Positions 11,071 to 20,752 of a stretch of DNA of 64,000 bases are shown here, one piece after another. Source of the stretch: Bremia lactucae (taxonomy: Eukaryota > Oomycota > Peronosporomycetes > Peronosporales > Peronosporaceae); the NCBI RefSeq assembly GCF_004359215.1, contig NW_027152196.1:1089908-1153907 (forward strand). The letters are read 5' to 3'. Made by a program: the position numbers and the translations under genes. A model generated the notes under the pieces. It did not search any database. It was given only the letters and a program-made list of their open reading frames with translations, and was not told the origin of the DNA. Position 1 is the first letter of the stretch. Each line of letters begins with the position of its first letter.

Positions 11071-11309
11071 AGGGTTGGTCACAAATGTGCACCACACCCG
11101 AGTGTTGGGTCTAATTACTATTATTTAGTAATTGACCATCCCCTTAAGTACCAAATGTACTTAACGGAGACTGTGTGACATAAGGGCAACTTTAGCCCGT
11201 AACACCAATCCCCTCTTTAAGAACGAATTTACAGTTTTAAATTCGTCAAAGAGGAGAGAGGAACTGTGAGCAGCTTTACGCGCCGCTACTTCACTCGATC
11301 ACTCTAGCG

Positions 11310-11660
11310 CACATGTTCCATACACGGCGCCCAAGATGCCACCTTAAAGGGGCCACGTTGATGGGTCGTCTGCGAAGACGCCCACTCAACCTCGCACTAA
11401 GCGCACGCGCCGCGTTAATTCGCCGGCCGCGTCTAATGCCTTAGTCGGAACGCCAACAGCCACTGCGGCTGTCGCGTTAACAGGACTAAAGGATCTATCC
11501 CACTATAACAGTGAGGATGTTGATTCGTCGCTCATTGTCGACTACAATGAGTCGACACCGTTGCCGTCACCTCGTAGTAGTGATGCGGACAACGAGCTCA
11601 TGAGGAGTGATGATGCTGCATTATTGCCCATCCAAACATCTTTCATGACTCACAACATGG
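11310..11660 (+). pseudogene. gag-like frame running into assembly gap
   Basis: After an in-frame stop near 11345, one frame stays open into the gap. It is basic at first (KRTRR), then Thr/Ala-rich, then acidic and Ser-rich (DYNESTPLPSPRSSDADNE). The position, just inside an LTR-like arm, suggests the N-terminus of a retroelement gag. There is no diagnostic motif. Confidence 0.35.
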
Positions 11661-11760
11661 NNNNNNNNNNNNNNNNNNNNNNNNNNNNNNNNNNNNNNNN
11701 NNNNNNNNNNNNNNNNNNNNNNNNNNNNNNNNNNNNNNNNNNNNNNNNNNNNNNNNNNNN
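11661..11760. other. assembly gap (100 N)
   Basis: Exactly 100 Ns, so the real length is unknown. It is flanked by inverted LTR-like arms, a structure that commonly defeats assembly. Confidence 0.99.
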
Positions 11761-12176
11761 ATGTGATGCACATGGGTGCATTCACATTAGGAGGGATGAC
11801 GCCCAGCGTCATCCATGATGACGGCTAGCGTCATCAGTTACGCGAGGTATCTATAAAGATACGCTCGCAATACATATTAAATGATATCTATAGAGACATC
11901 ATTTTAATTGGTAAAAATAGGTATTTATATTTAATTCTATTAAATATAAATCAGTCTGAAAATTACTACCTACTTGGTAAGTGCGCACGAGGAGACGGAT
12001 TACCACTCCCGTGACGTCACTTCACCAGAGTTCTTAGTGAGTTGGGTGAGGTCGCTTGCGCGCCCACCACAACTACCTCACTGCACGCTAGAGAAGCAGG
12101 TGTAAACCGCTTCCTCGCTGTGCTAGGGTGTGTGCTTAAGTAGAGCGTGGCCGCATTACGACGCGCCCGTCTACAT
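11761..12176 (-). repeat. right arm of large inverted repeat, LTR-like
   Basis: Reverse complement of 10675-11070, with an extra CATGGATGACGCTGGGCGTCATC segment near 11797-11820. It starts directly at the gap edge, so its inner end may be missing. Confidence 0.6.
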
Positions 12177-12589
12177 CTCCAGTAACGCGATGTGCATCGT
12201 CTCATTGAAAAATCGGTGGTTGTCGACAGAAGAGTTCCCTACGAGTAGGTCAACCTTGGACAAATCCATGTGAATAGTGACTTTCACTTCTTCGAAACAC
12301 GCCGCCAATGACAGCCTCCTAGTTTCTCAACTCTATGACAAAGTCCCTCAAAGATCGCCTGCCTTGCTTACTCAGCAAGAACAGGGATAACAATAAGCCA
12401 CGTTGGCAAGCAGGAAAATTTGACACACTTTGTCATATACTCCCACGAAGTGAAGATATGTATAGTTGTATACCAACGTCGTACTGCAAACTTAATACAC
12501 TAAACACGTGTGCGCATACAAGTTGACAGAGCGCAAAGCGTCGGTCGCGATTGGTTTGTAGAGTAAGTTCATCTGTGCATTGTGTGACG

Positions 12590-12621
12590 TGACCCTGTTA
12601 CACCTGGCAGCACTTGTAGTC
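12590..12621 (+). other. LTR end plus primer binding site remnant
   Basis: CTGTTACA, a 2-nt spacer, then TGGCAGCACTTGTAGTC reproduce the LTR-end/PBS junction seen at 4800-4827 and, on minus, at 55150-55172. This marks the 5' boundary of an otherwise lost element. A short frame (MDDSKSEIPLRQ, from 12664) follows. Confidence 0.5.
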
Positions 12622-12744
12622 AAACCCGCGGCGAAGGAATGTACCAATTTGATATCATTAAGAATGGATGACTCGAAAAGTGAAATACCTCTTCGGCAGA
12701 TTCCTCCATCTTTCGCATGCCTAGTGGGCTATATTGGAGAAGGA

Positions 12745-12812
12745 GGCAATTGTGTTAGGCGTAGAAGCTTTTAAAGTTCTCTTTAAAAGCTTCTACGCCT
12801 AACACAATTGCC
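12745..12812. repeat. perfect 32-bp inverted repeat (hairpin)
   Basis: Arms 12745-12776 and 12781-12812 are perfect reverse complements around the loop TTCT. Outside the arms the similarity continues with a 3-nt offset (GAGAAGG). It lies inside the retroelement-derived stretch. Confidence 0.9.
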
Positions 12813-12821
12813 TTCTCGCAA

Positions 12822-13620
12822 AGCAACAGCGGAATCGAGTGAGCGTTTTTCCCGCTAGTCGTCGAAAGTCGGAAAAGGTACATATCCCCATGTTGATAAA
12901 ATAATGCGAATAGCCTGATTTTCTGGATCAAATAAATCAAAATTGCACTAAGCGCAGGCCAGATTCGCGGAGCGAGGTCTCAAGTGGTCACCACAAGCAT
13001 AATCATAGCCCACGCATTTTCCATTTACAACCTGGAAAATGGGGCAAGGGCGTGGTATGGCCAAAAAGACGGCTACTTCTGGATGTTAGCGAAATCTTTT
13101 AACGTCCTTAGTACCGTGATATATCTATCCTAATGTTTTTACTACTCACATTTTAAGGAGACGTCATTCGAATTTAGCTAAAGTCCTGACGGTACTACCC
13201 AGCGTCCCCGTTACACGCTGGATTGTTACCCCGTGTGCATAAACTAAAAACGCCCCCTTCCGACGCGATCGTTGACATATGCAGCGTTTGTGCAGCTTCC
13301 AATGCCATGTGAATTAAAAATTACCGACGCGATTGTAGATATATACAGCGTGTAACCGGGTCACGCGTGACAATGTTACGTGTTTACGGTACCTGGATTA
13401 ACCACGGCAATTAAAGCTAAAACGTGAATGTGGCGCGCAATTTGAACGCTTTAGAGTGGGTGAAAACGTACTGCTGAATAACATAGTGCGTTATTGATAC
13501 TTTCCAATTTGCGTGTACCACTCCAAAAGGCTTGAACTTCAACTGAACCTGACCCTGTATATCTAATCTAATTGGTAGAAATCACCTACAACAGACCTCT
13601 GACTCACGTCGTCGATCACA
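12822..13620. other. intergenic, upstream of GDH gene
   Basis: No gene or recognisable repeat. An approximate local repeat is visible: ACGCGATCGTTGACATATGCAG near 13263 and ACGCGATTGTAGATATATACAG near 13326, each followed by GTGT or GTTT. This may be promoter-associated. Sequence 13000-13200 shows nothing I can name. Confidence 0.4.
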
Positions 13621-13632
13621 CCTCAAATCTTC

Positions 13633-13639
13633 TCATTCC
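13633..13639 (+). promoter_or_regulatory. possible initiator (Inr) of GDH gene
   Basis: TCATTCC in a pyrimidine-rich stretch 17 bases before the ATG fits the oomycete Inr consensus (TCATTYY). If used, the 5' UTR would be about 20 nt. No other core element is evident. Confidence 0.4.
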
Positions 13640-13655
13640 TCCTCCTTTTCCTCCC

Positions 13656-16600
13656 ATGCTGCACGTCACTCCATCGCACGCGCTTCGTCGCGCGTCCCCC
13701 GCATCCATCTCATCCAATCGTCATCGTTTATTCTTAGCGCGTTTGTTTGCAGCCCATTCGGGCGATTCATGCATCTCGGAACAGGACATGTTGCACGCCC
13801 TCGACAAGTTTCAAAAGGAATCGGCCCGCAAGACTGTGCCATGGTTCTTAGCCAACATGCCCCCATCGTACTTTCGATCGATCCATGAAGCCGATCGTCT
13901 TCAGCATTTAAACGCGATTACAGCGCTGGTAAATGCACAGCAACCAGAAGTCATGCTTCGCTCGTCAAACCATCGTGTGTTCTCACACTTTCGTTCGGGA
14001 AAGAACTTTCCGGGTCGATTAGCCAATGTCCTCGAGCAACTTCCGCAAACTGTCAACAACGCAACGTTAGCACGTGTCAAGATCTTTACGGCAATTGACG
14101 ATTCACTTGGTCTCGATATCTTTCGCTTTGGCCAGCAAGCTCCATTTCGAAATGCCACCCCCGATGAAAAGCTCGCACGAGACAAAATTCAAGACTTTTG
14201 TGCCGCAATTCAAGCAAACGAGTATGCAAACGATACAAGTTGTCCACCTCCCGGATCTTACTTGGATGCCAATGCCGTCGACCGATTTTTACACCAGAGC
14301 AATACCATGTATGTCCAATATAGCAATCCTCGTCGTCTTGCGTGGCAAATGAAGCTTTACGCGGAAGTGTCAGGCACCGAAGGCGTGGCTGTGGATGTTG
14401 AACATCAATGGGAGACTCGAAGTGATGAAAACAAGCTTGGAGGAGGAAGTGTTCCTCAAACGATGCTCACAATTGCCGCGTCGAATGTTCTTCCCAAGAG
14501 TTTTATGCAAAAAGCTGCCACGTACCTTGGTTTGTGCAATCTCAATGTCGTTCGAGCCCACTTGGACGTGGTCAAAGACACGAGTAATCGAAAAGGACAC
14601 GTCGCCATGATTCGAATCCTCGTCCAGCCAAGTGCCGATGCAATCACGCAAGAATTTCAATTTGAATGGTCGAAAATCTCGGGAAATCTCAAGTATCTTA
14701 AATGGATTGACGATCGACCTGTGCACTTGACGTTGCAGCATCCGGAGCTTGGATTGTCCCGTGCAGAGCTCATTTTTGCATACGGGAATATGCTGCACGG
14801 TGTCTTGGCGAAAAAAGATCCGTTTGCGTACTCGTTGACGCGTATTATGGAGACGTTAGAACATGCGCAGAATTTGCCACTGGCATCGCGAATTGCTGAC
14901 TTTTTCTTGGATAAATTTGATCCTCAACGACCGAGTCCAATGACCGAAGCCCAGCAGAATACCATGGTGGAGGAGCTACAAAAGGAGATTCGACGGAATG
15001 TCGAGCATGAAGATGCCATTTTGTTGCTTAATCGAATGGCGGAAGCCGTGCGGGGTACGTTACGAACAAATAAGTTCGTACGGGATCGTTATGCTTTGGC
15101 CTTGCGGATGGACCCAGAAGTAATGGGGTACGGCACCGTGGGGAAGGATACACCCTTTGGGGTGTTTTTCATCTATGGTCGTCGTTTTAAAGGTTTCCAC
15201 GTGCGATTTCGTGACATTGCTCGAGGAGGGTTACGCATGGTGTACCCCAGCTCCACCGATGCGTACGCTCTCGAGAGTGCTCGTCAGTATAACGAGGCGT
15301 ATAACCTTGCATTTGCGCAGCAACTAAAGAATAAAGACATTCCAGAAGGAGGGTCAAAGGCTGTGGTCTTGTGTGATCCAATTGTGGGACCTATTGGGGA
15401 CGTCGCTCCTCGTGATTTCATTCTTCGGAAGAGTGTCAAGGCATTCTCGGATGCGTTATTGGATTTAAATACAATGGACGAAGAGGTCAAGTCGAAGATT
15501 GTGGATTATTACGGCAAAGACGAGCTCATTTACTTGGGTCCGGATGAAAACATTATTCCAGATGACATTGTCTGGATGACCAAGCGCGCCGCGTACCGTG
15601 GGTATCCAATTCCTCGTGCTTTCATTAGCTCCAAGCCTGATGCGGGATTTAATCATAAAGTCTACGGAGTCACTAGTGAAGGCGTCGCGGTGTTTGCGGA
15701 CGTGGCGCTCCGGTCACAACATATTGACCCCAAGACGCAGTCATTTACAGTCAAGATTACAGGCGGCACAGATGGAGACGTGGCTGGTAATGTCATCAAG
15801 ATCTTACACCGCGAGTATGGTACCAACTTGCGTATTGTCGGCATTTGCGATGGCACTGGAGTGCTCGAAGATCCGCAGGGTCTGGACATTCAAGAGCTGT
15901 TACGTCTCGTTGATGAATCGTTGCCATTGTCGAGCTTTGACGACGCGAACGTGAAAGCATCGAGTGTCAAGTACGATATTAATACACAAGAAGGGATCCG
16001 TGCTCGTAATTCCATGCACAATCGAGTCCAAAGCGATCTCTTTATTCCTGCAGGCGGCCGTCCGAATACGATTAATGAAAACAATTGGCGCGATTTCCTT
16101 GATGCGACGGGCAAGCCATCGTCGAGTCTGATTGTTGAGGGGGCGAATCTTTTTATTACGCCGGAAGCTCGTCAACTCTTGTTTGACCACGCAGGAGTTG
16201 TGATTGTCAAGGATAGTTCAGCAAACAAGTGTGGCGTCGTGTGCTCGTCGTATGAGATTGTGGCGAGTATGTTGCTGGAAACAGACGAGTTCCTTGCCGT
16301 GAAAGACGAGCTCGTGATTCAAGTAGTTGATAAATTACGCGCATTGGCTCGCGTGGAGGCGCAGCTGCTCTTTCGTGAGTACAAGATGGATCCAACGTCA
16401 GCTCTTCCGCCTGCGAGTGAGCGAATTAGTCGCGCAATTACCCGCGTACACGATGCAGTGTTGGCTCACTTTGAGGACGTGTGTGAAGCTGATCAGCAGG
16501 TTTTGTTTACACTGATTGATGAACACTTGCCTCCAAAGCTTCGAGAGCTAGCGCTTGATCGTGTGCAGGAAAAGGTGCCGTTAGCGTACATCCGTTCCAT

Positions 16601-16829
16601 TGTCGCCTCGAGTTTGGCTAGCAAGATTGTCTACCGTGAAGGTCTGCAGTTCACGGAAGCTCTTCCCGACTTGAATCTAGGCAACATGGCGCTACAGTAT
16701 CTCAAGCAGGAGAAAAAAGTCCAACGCCTTGTCCAGGACGTGCGGTCGTCTCAGCTTCTGCATAAGGACGACATTGCGGATCTACTTGCTCGTGGTGGTG
16801 TCCGTGCGGGTATGGACACACCGCATTGA
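13656..16829 (+). CDS. GDH2: NAD-specific glutamate dehydrogenase (large, about 115 kDa type)
   Basis: A 1057-residue uninterrupted frame catalysing NAD-linked oxidative deamination of glutamate to 2-oxoglutarate and ammonium, probably in mitochondria. The core is visible: RDIARGGLRMV near residue 520, LKNKDIPEGGSKAV near 560, and the NAD-binding region with GGTDGDVAGNVI near 705. A long N-terminal regulatory region precedes it, as in fungal and protist GDH2-type enzymes of about 1050 residues. I chose the ATG at 13656 because the open frame extends upstream without another ATG. This start gives a basic, Ser/Ala-rich leader (HALRRASPASISSNRHRLF) that looks like a mitochondrial presequence. 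No intron is needed. It converges with the aminopeptidase gene. Family assignment is firm; the exact start is moderately sure. Confidence 0.94.
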   Translation: MLHVTPSHALRRASPASISSNRHRLFLARLFAAHSGDSCISEQDMLHALDKFQKESARKTVPWFLANMPPSYFRSIHEADRLQHLNAITALVNAQQPEVMLRSSNHRVFSHFRSGKNFPGRLANVLEQLPQTVNNATLARVKIFTAIDDSLGLDIFRFGQQAPFRNATPDEKLARDKIQDFCAAIQANEYANDTSCPPPGSYLDANAVDRFLHQSNTMYVQYSNPRRLAWQMKLYAEVSGTEGVAVDVEHQWETRSDENKLGGGSVPQTMLTIAASNVLPKSFMQKAATYLGLCNLNVVRAHLDVVKDTSNRKGHVAMIRILVQPSADAITQEFQFEWSKISGNLKYLKWIDDRPVHLTLQHPELGLSRAELIFAYGNMLHGVLAKKDPFAYSLTRIMETLEHAQNLPLASRIADFFLDKFDPQRPSPMTEAQQNTMVEELQKEIRRNVEHEDAILLLNRMAEAVRGTLRTNKFVRDRYALALRMDPEVMGYGTVGKDTPFGVFFIYGRRFKGFHVRFRDIARGGLRMVYPSSTDAYALESARQYNEAYNLAFAQQLKNKDIPEGGSKAVVLCDPIVGPIGDVAPRDFILRKSVKAFSDALLDLNTMDEEVKSKIVDYYGKDELIYLGPDENIIPDDIVWMTKRAAYRGYPIPRAFISSKPDAGFNHKVYGVTSEGVAVFADVALRSQHIDPKTQSFTVKITGGTDGDVAGNVIKILHREYGTNLRIVGICDGTGVLEDPQGLDIQELLRLVDESLPLSSFDDANVKASSVKYDINTQEGIRARNSMHNRVQSDLFIPAGGRPNTINENNWRDFLDATGKPSSSLIVEGANLFITPEARQLLFDHAGVVIVKDSSANKCGVVCSSYEIVASMLLETDEFLAVKDELVIQVVDKLRALARVEAQLLFREYKMDPTSALPPASERISRAITRVHDAVLAHFEDVCEADQQVLFTLIDEHLPPKLRELALDRVQEKVPLAYIRSIVASSLASKIVYREGLQFTEALPDLNLGNMALQYLKQEKKVQRLVQDVRSSQLLHKDDIADLLARGGVRAGMDTPH

Positions 16830-17083
16830 TTCAAGTTGCAATGGATTCAATGCAAATGCTTTCTCGATTCATGAAAGCATTCTTGCTCATCAACACTTGT
16901 CTTGGACGTCTTGACGCATTGTGTCTGGGATGGAAATAGAAAAAAACGAGTCGAACGTAAGTAAACTTAAACATTGCATTGAGAAACTTAATTCGATGAC
17001 CCTTTAAAGCAAAATGACGAGGATAAGTACCCCATGTTCCTCTCTTTAAACGATACTCCCAACTTGATAGCCTCGTGAACTAT
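16830..17083. other. convergent 3' intergenic region
   Basis: 254 bp between two stop codons holds both 3' UTRs. No repeat or small gene seen. Confidence 0.6.
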
Positions 17084-19873
17084 TTAGATGGCGCGTTCTT
17101 TTAGCCACAGAGCCAGCGATTCACGGCCGCGACAGCGCGCGGCACTTTTAAGACGCACTTCTTCCAATGCCACGTCGAGGCGGCGTTTGTAGCCTGACGT
17201 ATCCTTGTCGACCATCAAAGCCTCGACCTCAACAGCCATAGCTTCACTTTGGAAGCAAGACACGACACTACATAACATGGAGCCCAGAGTCATTGCCGAG
17301 TACTTGCTAGACAACACGTCCCACTTGTCTTGTAAGTACTGCCATGCTACTTGAGCACCAAGTCGGTCGCTTGCCACGCTTCCAAACGGAGTCTGAATGT
17401 CTTGAGACCGCACATTTTCCACTGCCCAGTCGAGTACTTGAATCTTGGCAGCAGTTCCAGAAACCAAGCCCATAGCACCAAGACAATCGCTTCGCTCTTC
17501 CGCGAAATCACTCTTATTGTACAGGTCTTGTAGGAGTTTGGCATTTCGAGCTTCTCCATACGTCACCTCAATGTGAAACACTGCGCCACGTAAGTCACTT
17601 GAAAGAGCTGAGAGATCACCGCGAAGATACGCGTGAAAGCGCTTTCTCGCTTCAATGAGAATGTCTTGATCATTAGCAAGACCCAAGCGATAAATCACCG
17701 TCTTGCGAAATTCGCCCTCATCAGCATCAGCTTGCTTCAAAGAGTCGACGTCCCAACCCAAACGCTTCATTACGTGCGCAAACAACTTGCGAATATATCG
17801 CTGGAACTCTGGATAAAACACTTCGTCTCGAAAGAGGGTCGTGTAATACCCCATGTTGCGTGAGATTTCTTTCCAGCACAAGGAAGCCGATTCATCAAGA
17901 AACGCGCTCGTATAGTCCAAAGCTACTGAAAGATCCAGCACGCCAGCGCGAGCAAATGTAAATACAGAATTTAAAAGACCAACACGGTCGGAAACCTCAA
18001 GAAGTCGTTCTTTAATAGGCATTTCAAGACGTTTCCACAGGGCTGGCGAATAATTTACGAGATAAAAACTGGCCTGGTTCGGGTTAAGTTTGATCCATCC
18101 CTTCGGTCCTTTAGGCACTTGAATTTGCTTATTAATTGCGTCACCAGCCGCCAGCGGAGTTGTCAGTTTAGTAGAATTCTTGATTGCTTCAGATTGAGCA
18201 TTCCAGATTCCAAGACGCTTGATAACTTTGGGCGCCTCGGACGTGCAAAATGTGAGTGGAATGTCCCACAACGTATGATCATCTGCATTTCGACTCGTAT
18301 CGGCAAAAAAGCGCTCCTGGACGAGAACGCACTTGCCGTCAGCATCTTGATTCACAGTCACTAGTGGAAAACCTACTTGCTTCGTCCATGTATCAGCCAT
18401 GGTTTTCAACTGTTGTCCTGAAACCTTTTCCAACGCTTCCCATAAATCTTCCGTCTCCGTGTTTTGATAACGAAACTTCACAAGGTAGTCGTGGACACCG
18501 CGATAAAACACGTCACGACCTAAATACTCGGAAAGCATGCGTACGATACTTGATCCTTTATTATACGAAATAGCATCAAAGATTTCATCGACTTCAGAGG
18601 GATGATTCACGACGACTTCAATAGGATGCGAAGACATCATTGCGTCTTTCACAAAAGCCGAGCCAAGTATCGTGTCTTGAACAAACGTTTCCCACAATTT
18701 CCATTCGGGAAAGATATGATCCGCGGCATCAAACTCCATAAATTGAGCAAATCCTTCATTTAACCAGAGCCCTGTCCACCACTCCATCGTCACTAAATTT
18801 CCAAACCACTGGTGCGATAACTCATGACAAATCGCTCGAGCTGCATCTGCTTTGATCTCGTAACTACTCAGCTTCTCGTCAACTAACAAATAGCTCTCAG
18901 TGTACGTGACAAGGCCCCAATTCTCCATTGCACCTAAAAAGTCGGGAATCGCTACCATATCGAGTTTCTTGAGTGGATACGGAACTTGGAAGCTTGCTGT
19001 AAAAAACGACAGAGCTTGAACGGCCACGTCCAGTGCAAAGTGGCCACGTGCGCTCTGTCCTGGCGCTGTATAGACGTTCACGATTACGCCTTCTGGGGTT
19101 AGATTTGAAATCATATCAAATTCTCCAATCACGATCGCGAGAAGATACGTCGACATGATAGGAGACTCGGCAAACTTCCATACTTTCTCCATTAATTCTT
19201 GTCGATCGTAGCGTGTGTTGCTACGGATATGCGCGTTCTTTTTCGGTTGCACTCGAGTCTCGACAACGTGAGTATTGCACAGCGCCACGAGATTTGGCTC
19301 GGTAATGATCGAGATCTCAAACGTTGCTTTTAACGCTGGTTCGTCCCAACACACGAATGCTCGACGAGCGTCGCAGGCTTGAAATTGCGTGACGGCGAGT
19401 ACGCGCTTTTCTTCTTGGTATTCATACTCGGTGCGATAGAATCCACGGAGCTGGTCGTTTAGAAAGCCATGGAAGCGGAGTTGTAAAGTCAAGATTGAGT
19501 TTACTGCGAATGGCGTGGCAAAGTGAAAGGAAATTAAGTCATCTTTAGTCTGATACGTGATTTGCTGCGCCTGTTGCGTGAGAGAAGTGGTTGGATCCAC
19601 GATGGAGACGTCGAATACGTAGAGCTCAACGGCGTGGCACGTGATGATGGATGTCGCATGCTTTACGTGCAACGTGACGCGCTCGAAGCCTTCAAAGCGG
19701 AAGTTCAGTAGATCGACGAGTTCGTAGTCAATGCGGTACTGCAAGACACGAGCAAGAGTGTGGGTTGAAGTGTTCGATACAAAGATTAAGATATGGAAGG
19801 GATACACTGGGGTTACCTTCGTTGGGATTACACACGTCGGCAGACGTTGAAACACCTTGGACTTGTTCGACAT
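17084..19873 (-). CDS. M1 family (puromycin-sensitive type) aminopeptidase
   Basis: Zinc metallopeptidase that removes N-terminal residues from peptides. It probably acts in the cytosol, since no signal peptide is seen. The substrate motif GAMEN (residue about 314) and the zinc site HELSH with the downstream LNEGFA glutamate (about 350-373) are intact, followed by the C-terminal ERAP1_C-like half. Reading straight through gives 929 residues. A 78-nt GT...AG stretch (19739-19816, phase 0) inserts 26 hydrophobic residues between CVIPTK and YRIDYELVD, exactly where the family aligns without a gap. I therefore infer an intron, with exons 19817-19873 and 17084-19738, giving 903 residues, normal for this family. 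RNA evidence would settle it. It converges with the GDH gene. Confidence 0.93.
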   Translation of the reverse strand: MSNKSKVFQRLPTCVIPTKVTPVYPFHILIFVSNTSTHTLARVLQYRIDYELVDLLNFRFEGFERVTLHVKHATSIITCHAVELYVFDVSIVDPTTSLTQQAQQITYQTKDDLISFHFATPFAVNSILTLQLRFHGFLNDQLRGFYRTEYEYQEEKRVLAVTQFQACDARRAFVCWDEPALKATFEISIITEPNLVALCNTHVVETRVQPKKNAHIRSNTRYDRQELMEKVWKFAESPIMSTYLLAIVIGEFDMISNLTPEGVIVNVYTAPGQSARGHFALDVAVQALSFFTASFQVPYPLKKLDMVAIPDFLGAMENWGLVTYTESYLLVDEKLSSYEIKADAARAICHELSHQWFGNLVTMEWWTGLWLNEGFAQFMEFDAADHIFPEWKLWETFVQDTILGSAFVKDAMMSSHPIEVVVNHPSEVDEIFDAISYNKGSSIVRMLSEYLGRDVFYRGVHDYLVKFRYQNTETEDLWEALEKVSGQQLKTMADTWTKQVGFPLVTVNQDADGKCVLVQERFFADTSRNADDHTLWDIPLTFCTSEAPKVIKRLGIWNAQSEAIKNSTKLTTPLAAGDAINKQIQVPKGPKGWIKLNPNQASFYLVNYSPALWKRLEMPIKERLLEVSDRVGLLNSVFTFARAGVLDLSVALDYTSAFLDESASLCWKEISRNMGYYTTLFRDEVFYPEFQRYIRKLFAHVMKRLGWDVDSLKQADADEGEFRKTVIYRLGLANDQDILIEARKRFHAYLRGDLSALSSDLRGAVFHIEVTYGEARNAKLLQDLYNKSDFAEERSDCLGAMGLVSGTAAKIQVLDWAVENVRSQDIQTPFGSVASDRLGAQVAWQYLQDKWDVLSSKYSAMTLGSMLCSVVSCFQSEAMAVEVEALMVDKDTSGYKRRLDVALEEVRLKSAARCRGRESLALWLKERAI
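19739..19816 (-). other. probable intron of aminopeptidase gene
   Basis: Minus strand GTAACC...CTTGCAG, 78 nt, no in-frame stop. Removal joins residue 19 to YRIDYELVD and restores the normal M1 N-terminus. Confidence 0.75.
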
Positions 19874-20187
19874 GAAGCACGAGTGATGGTCACTTGCGAA
19901 AGAGTTAGAAAAATACTTTGATCCGTTTAATTTCTTTGGGAACGATGACCCTTTTCTATTTGAATTTTACAAGGAAAGATCTTTTACGAGCGAAAGCAGA
20001 GAAAAAAATCGAGAAGATTATAAATTAGGGTAAAGCCTGGTGAACTCCTATAGTTTCAGAAGCAGCTATCCGTTTTTGCAGGGCTTTATTGCTAACGCAG
20101 TGAAACGAAACAATCGAAACGCTGACGAAAGTGGAAGAGAAATTGTCCTTCTTTTATTTGAAGTTAATGACCAAATTTTTCGTAGAC
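19874..20187. other. upstream region of aminopeptidase gene
   Basis: AT-rich. The minus strand has a TCACTCG just before the ATG that could be a weak initiator. Bases 20040-20187 carry faint similarity to the group A/C linker (CGAAACG, then GGAAGAGAAATTG). No gene found. Confidence 0.35.
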
Positions 20188-20642
20188 TGTAGCGGAGCTA
20201 CCTCTCTGAGTCACTTAATTCTATTGAACTAATGGGTTTATAACTCAGGGAGTCGTACAAGTTACTAAAGCTTAAAGAATCCTAGTTCAAAGGGATTCAG
20301 GGGCTCGTAGAACCACGTGGCAACCAGTGTCCACGAGAATATACCTTAAAAAGGCTTTTATCTCTTACAGATCAATGCGCAAGCCTTAGAAAGGCACTTA
20401 ACGCTTTAAGATCAAGAGAAGAACTGCACTTTATTTACTTATTTAAATCTAAAACCTTACCCTAGCTAAATTTAAGATAGATTTTTGTCGCCAGATTTAT
20501 ATCTGGCAGCGACCACATTTGTTACCCAAAATAAATTGGATTTAAGTAACAAACTATTTTAAGATTAGATAAGAGGGTATTTTACCCATAAAGTAAATGT
20601 ACCACAACAACGGTTTTCCAACCGATGTGTGCCCCATTATAC
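20188..20642 (-). repeat. 3' LTR, group C (minus element)
   Basis: About 455 bp. On minus it runs from a TGTAATGGGG-like start (here TATAATGGGGCAC) to GGTAGCTCCGCTACA. It aligns with 4490-4807 and 9960-10270. On minus a purine-rich tract (GATGGGGGAGGGTA) lies just upstream, so this is a 3' LTR. Confidence 0.65.
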
Positions 20643-20752
20643 CCTCCCCCATCAGACTGTTGACAACGATTGACAACATTCGCTTCATTTCCTCTTTGAG
20701 GTTGGAACCTAAACAGCTAACCGTTTGGTTGTGTTTTTCTTTCCTTCGACTC

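Noticed and set aside
13572..13655. In-frame extension upstream of GDH
   Set aside because: It begins with TTG, not ATG; the first ATG at 13656 also gives a good mitochondrial leader.
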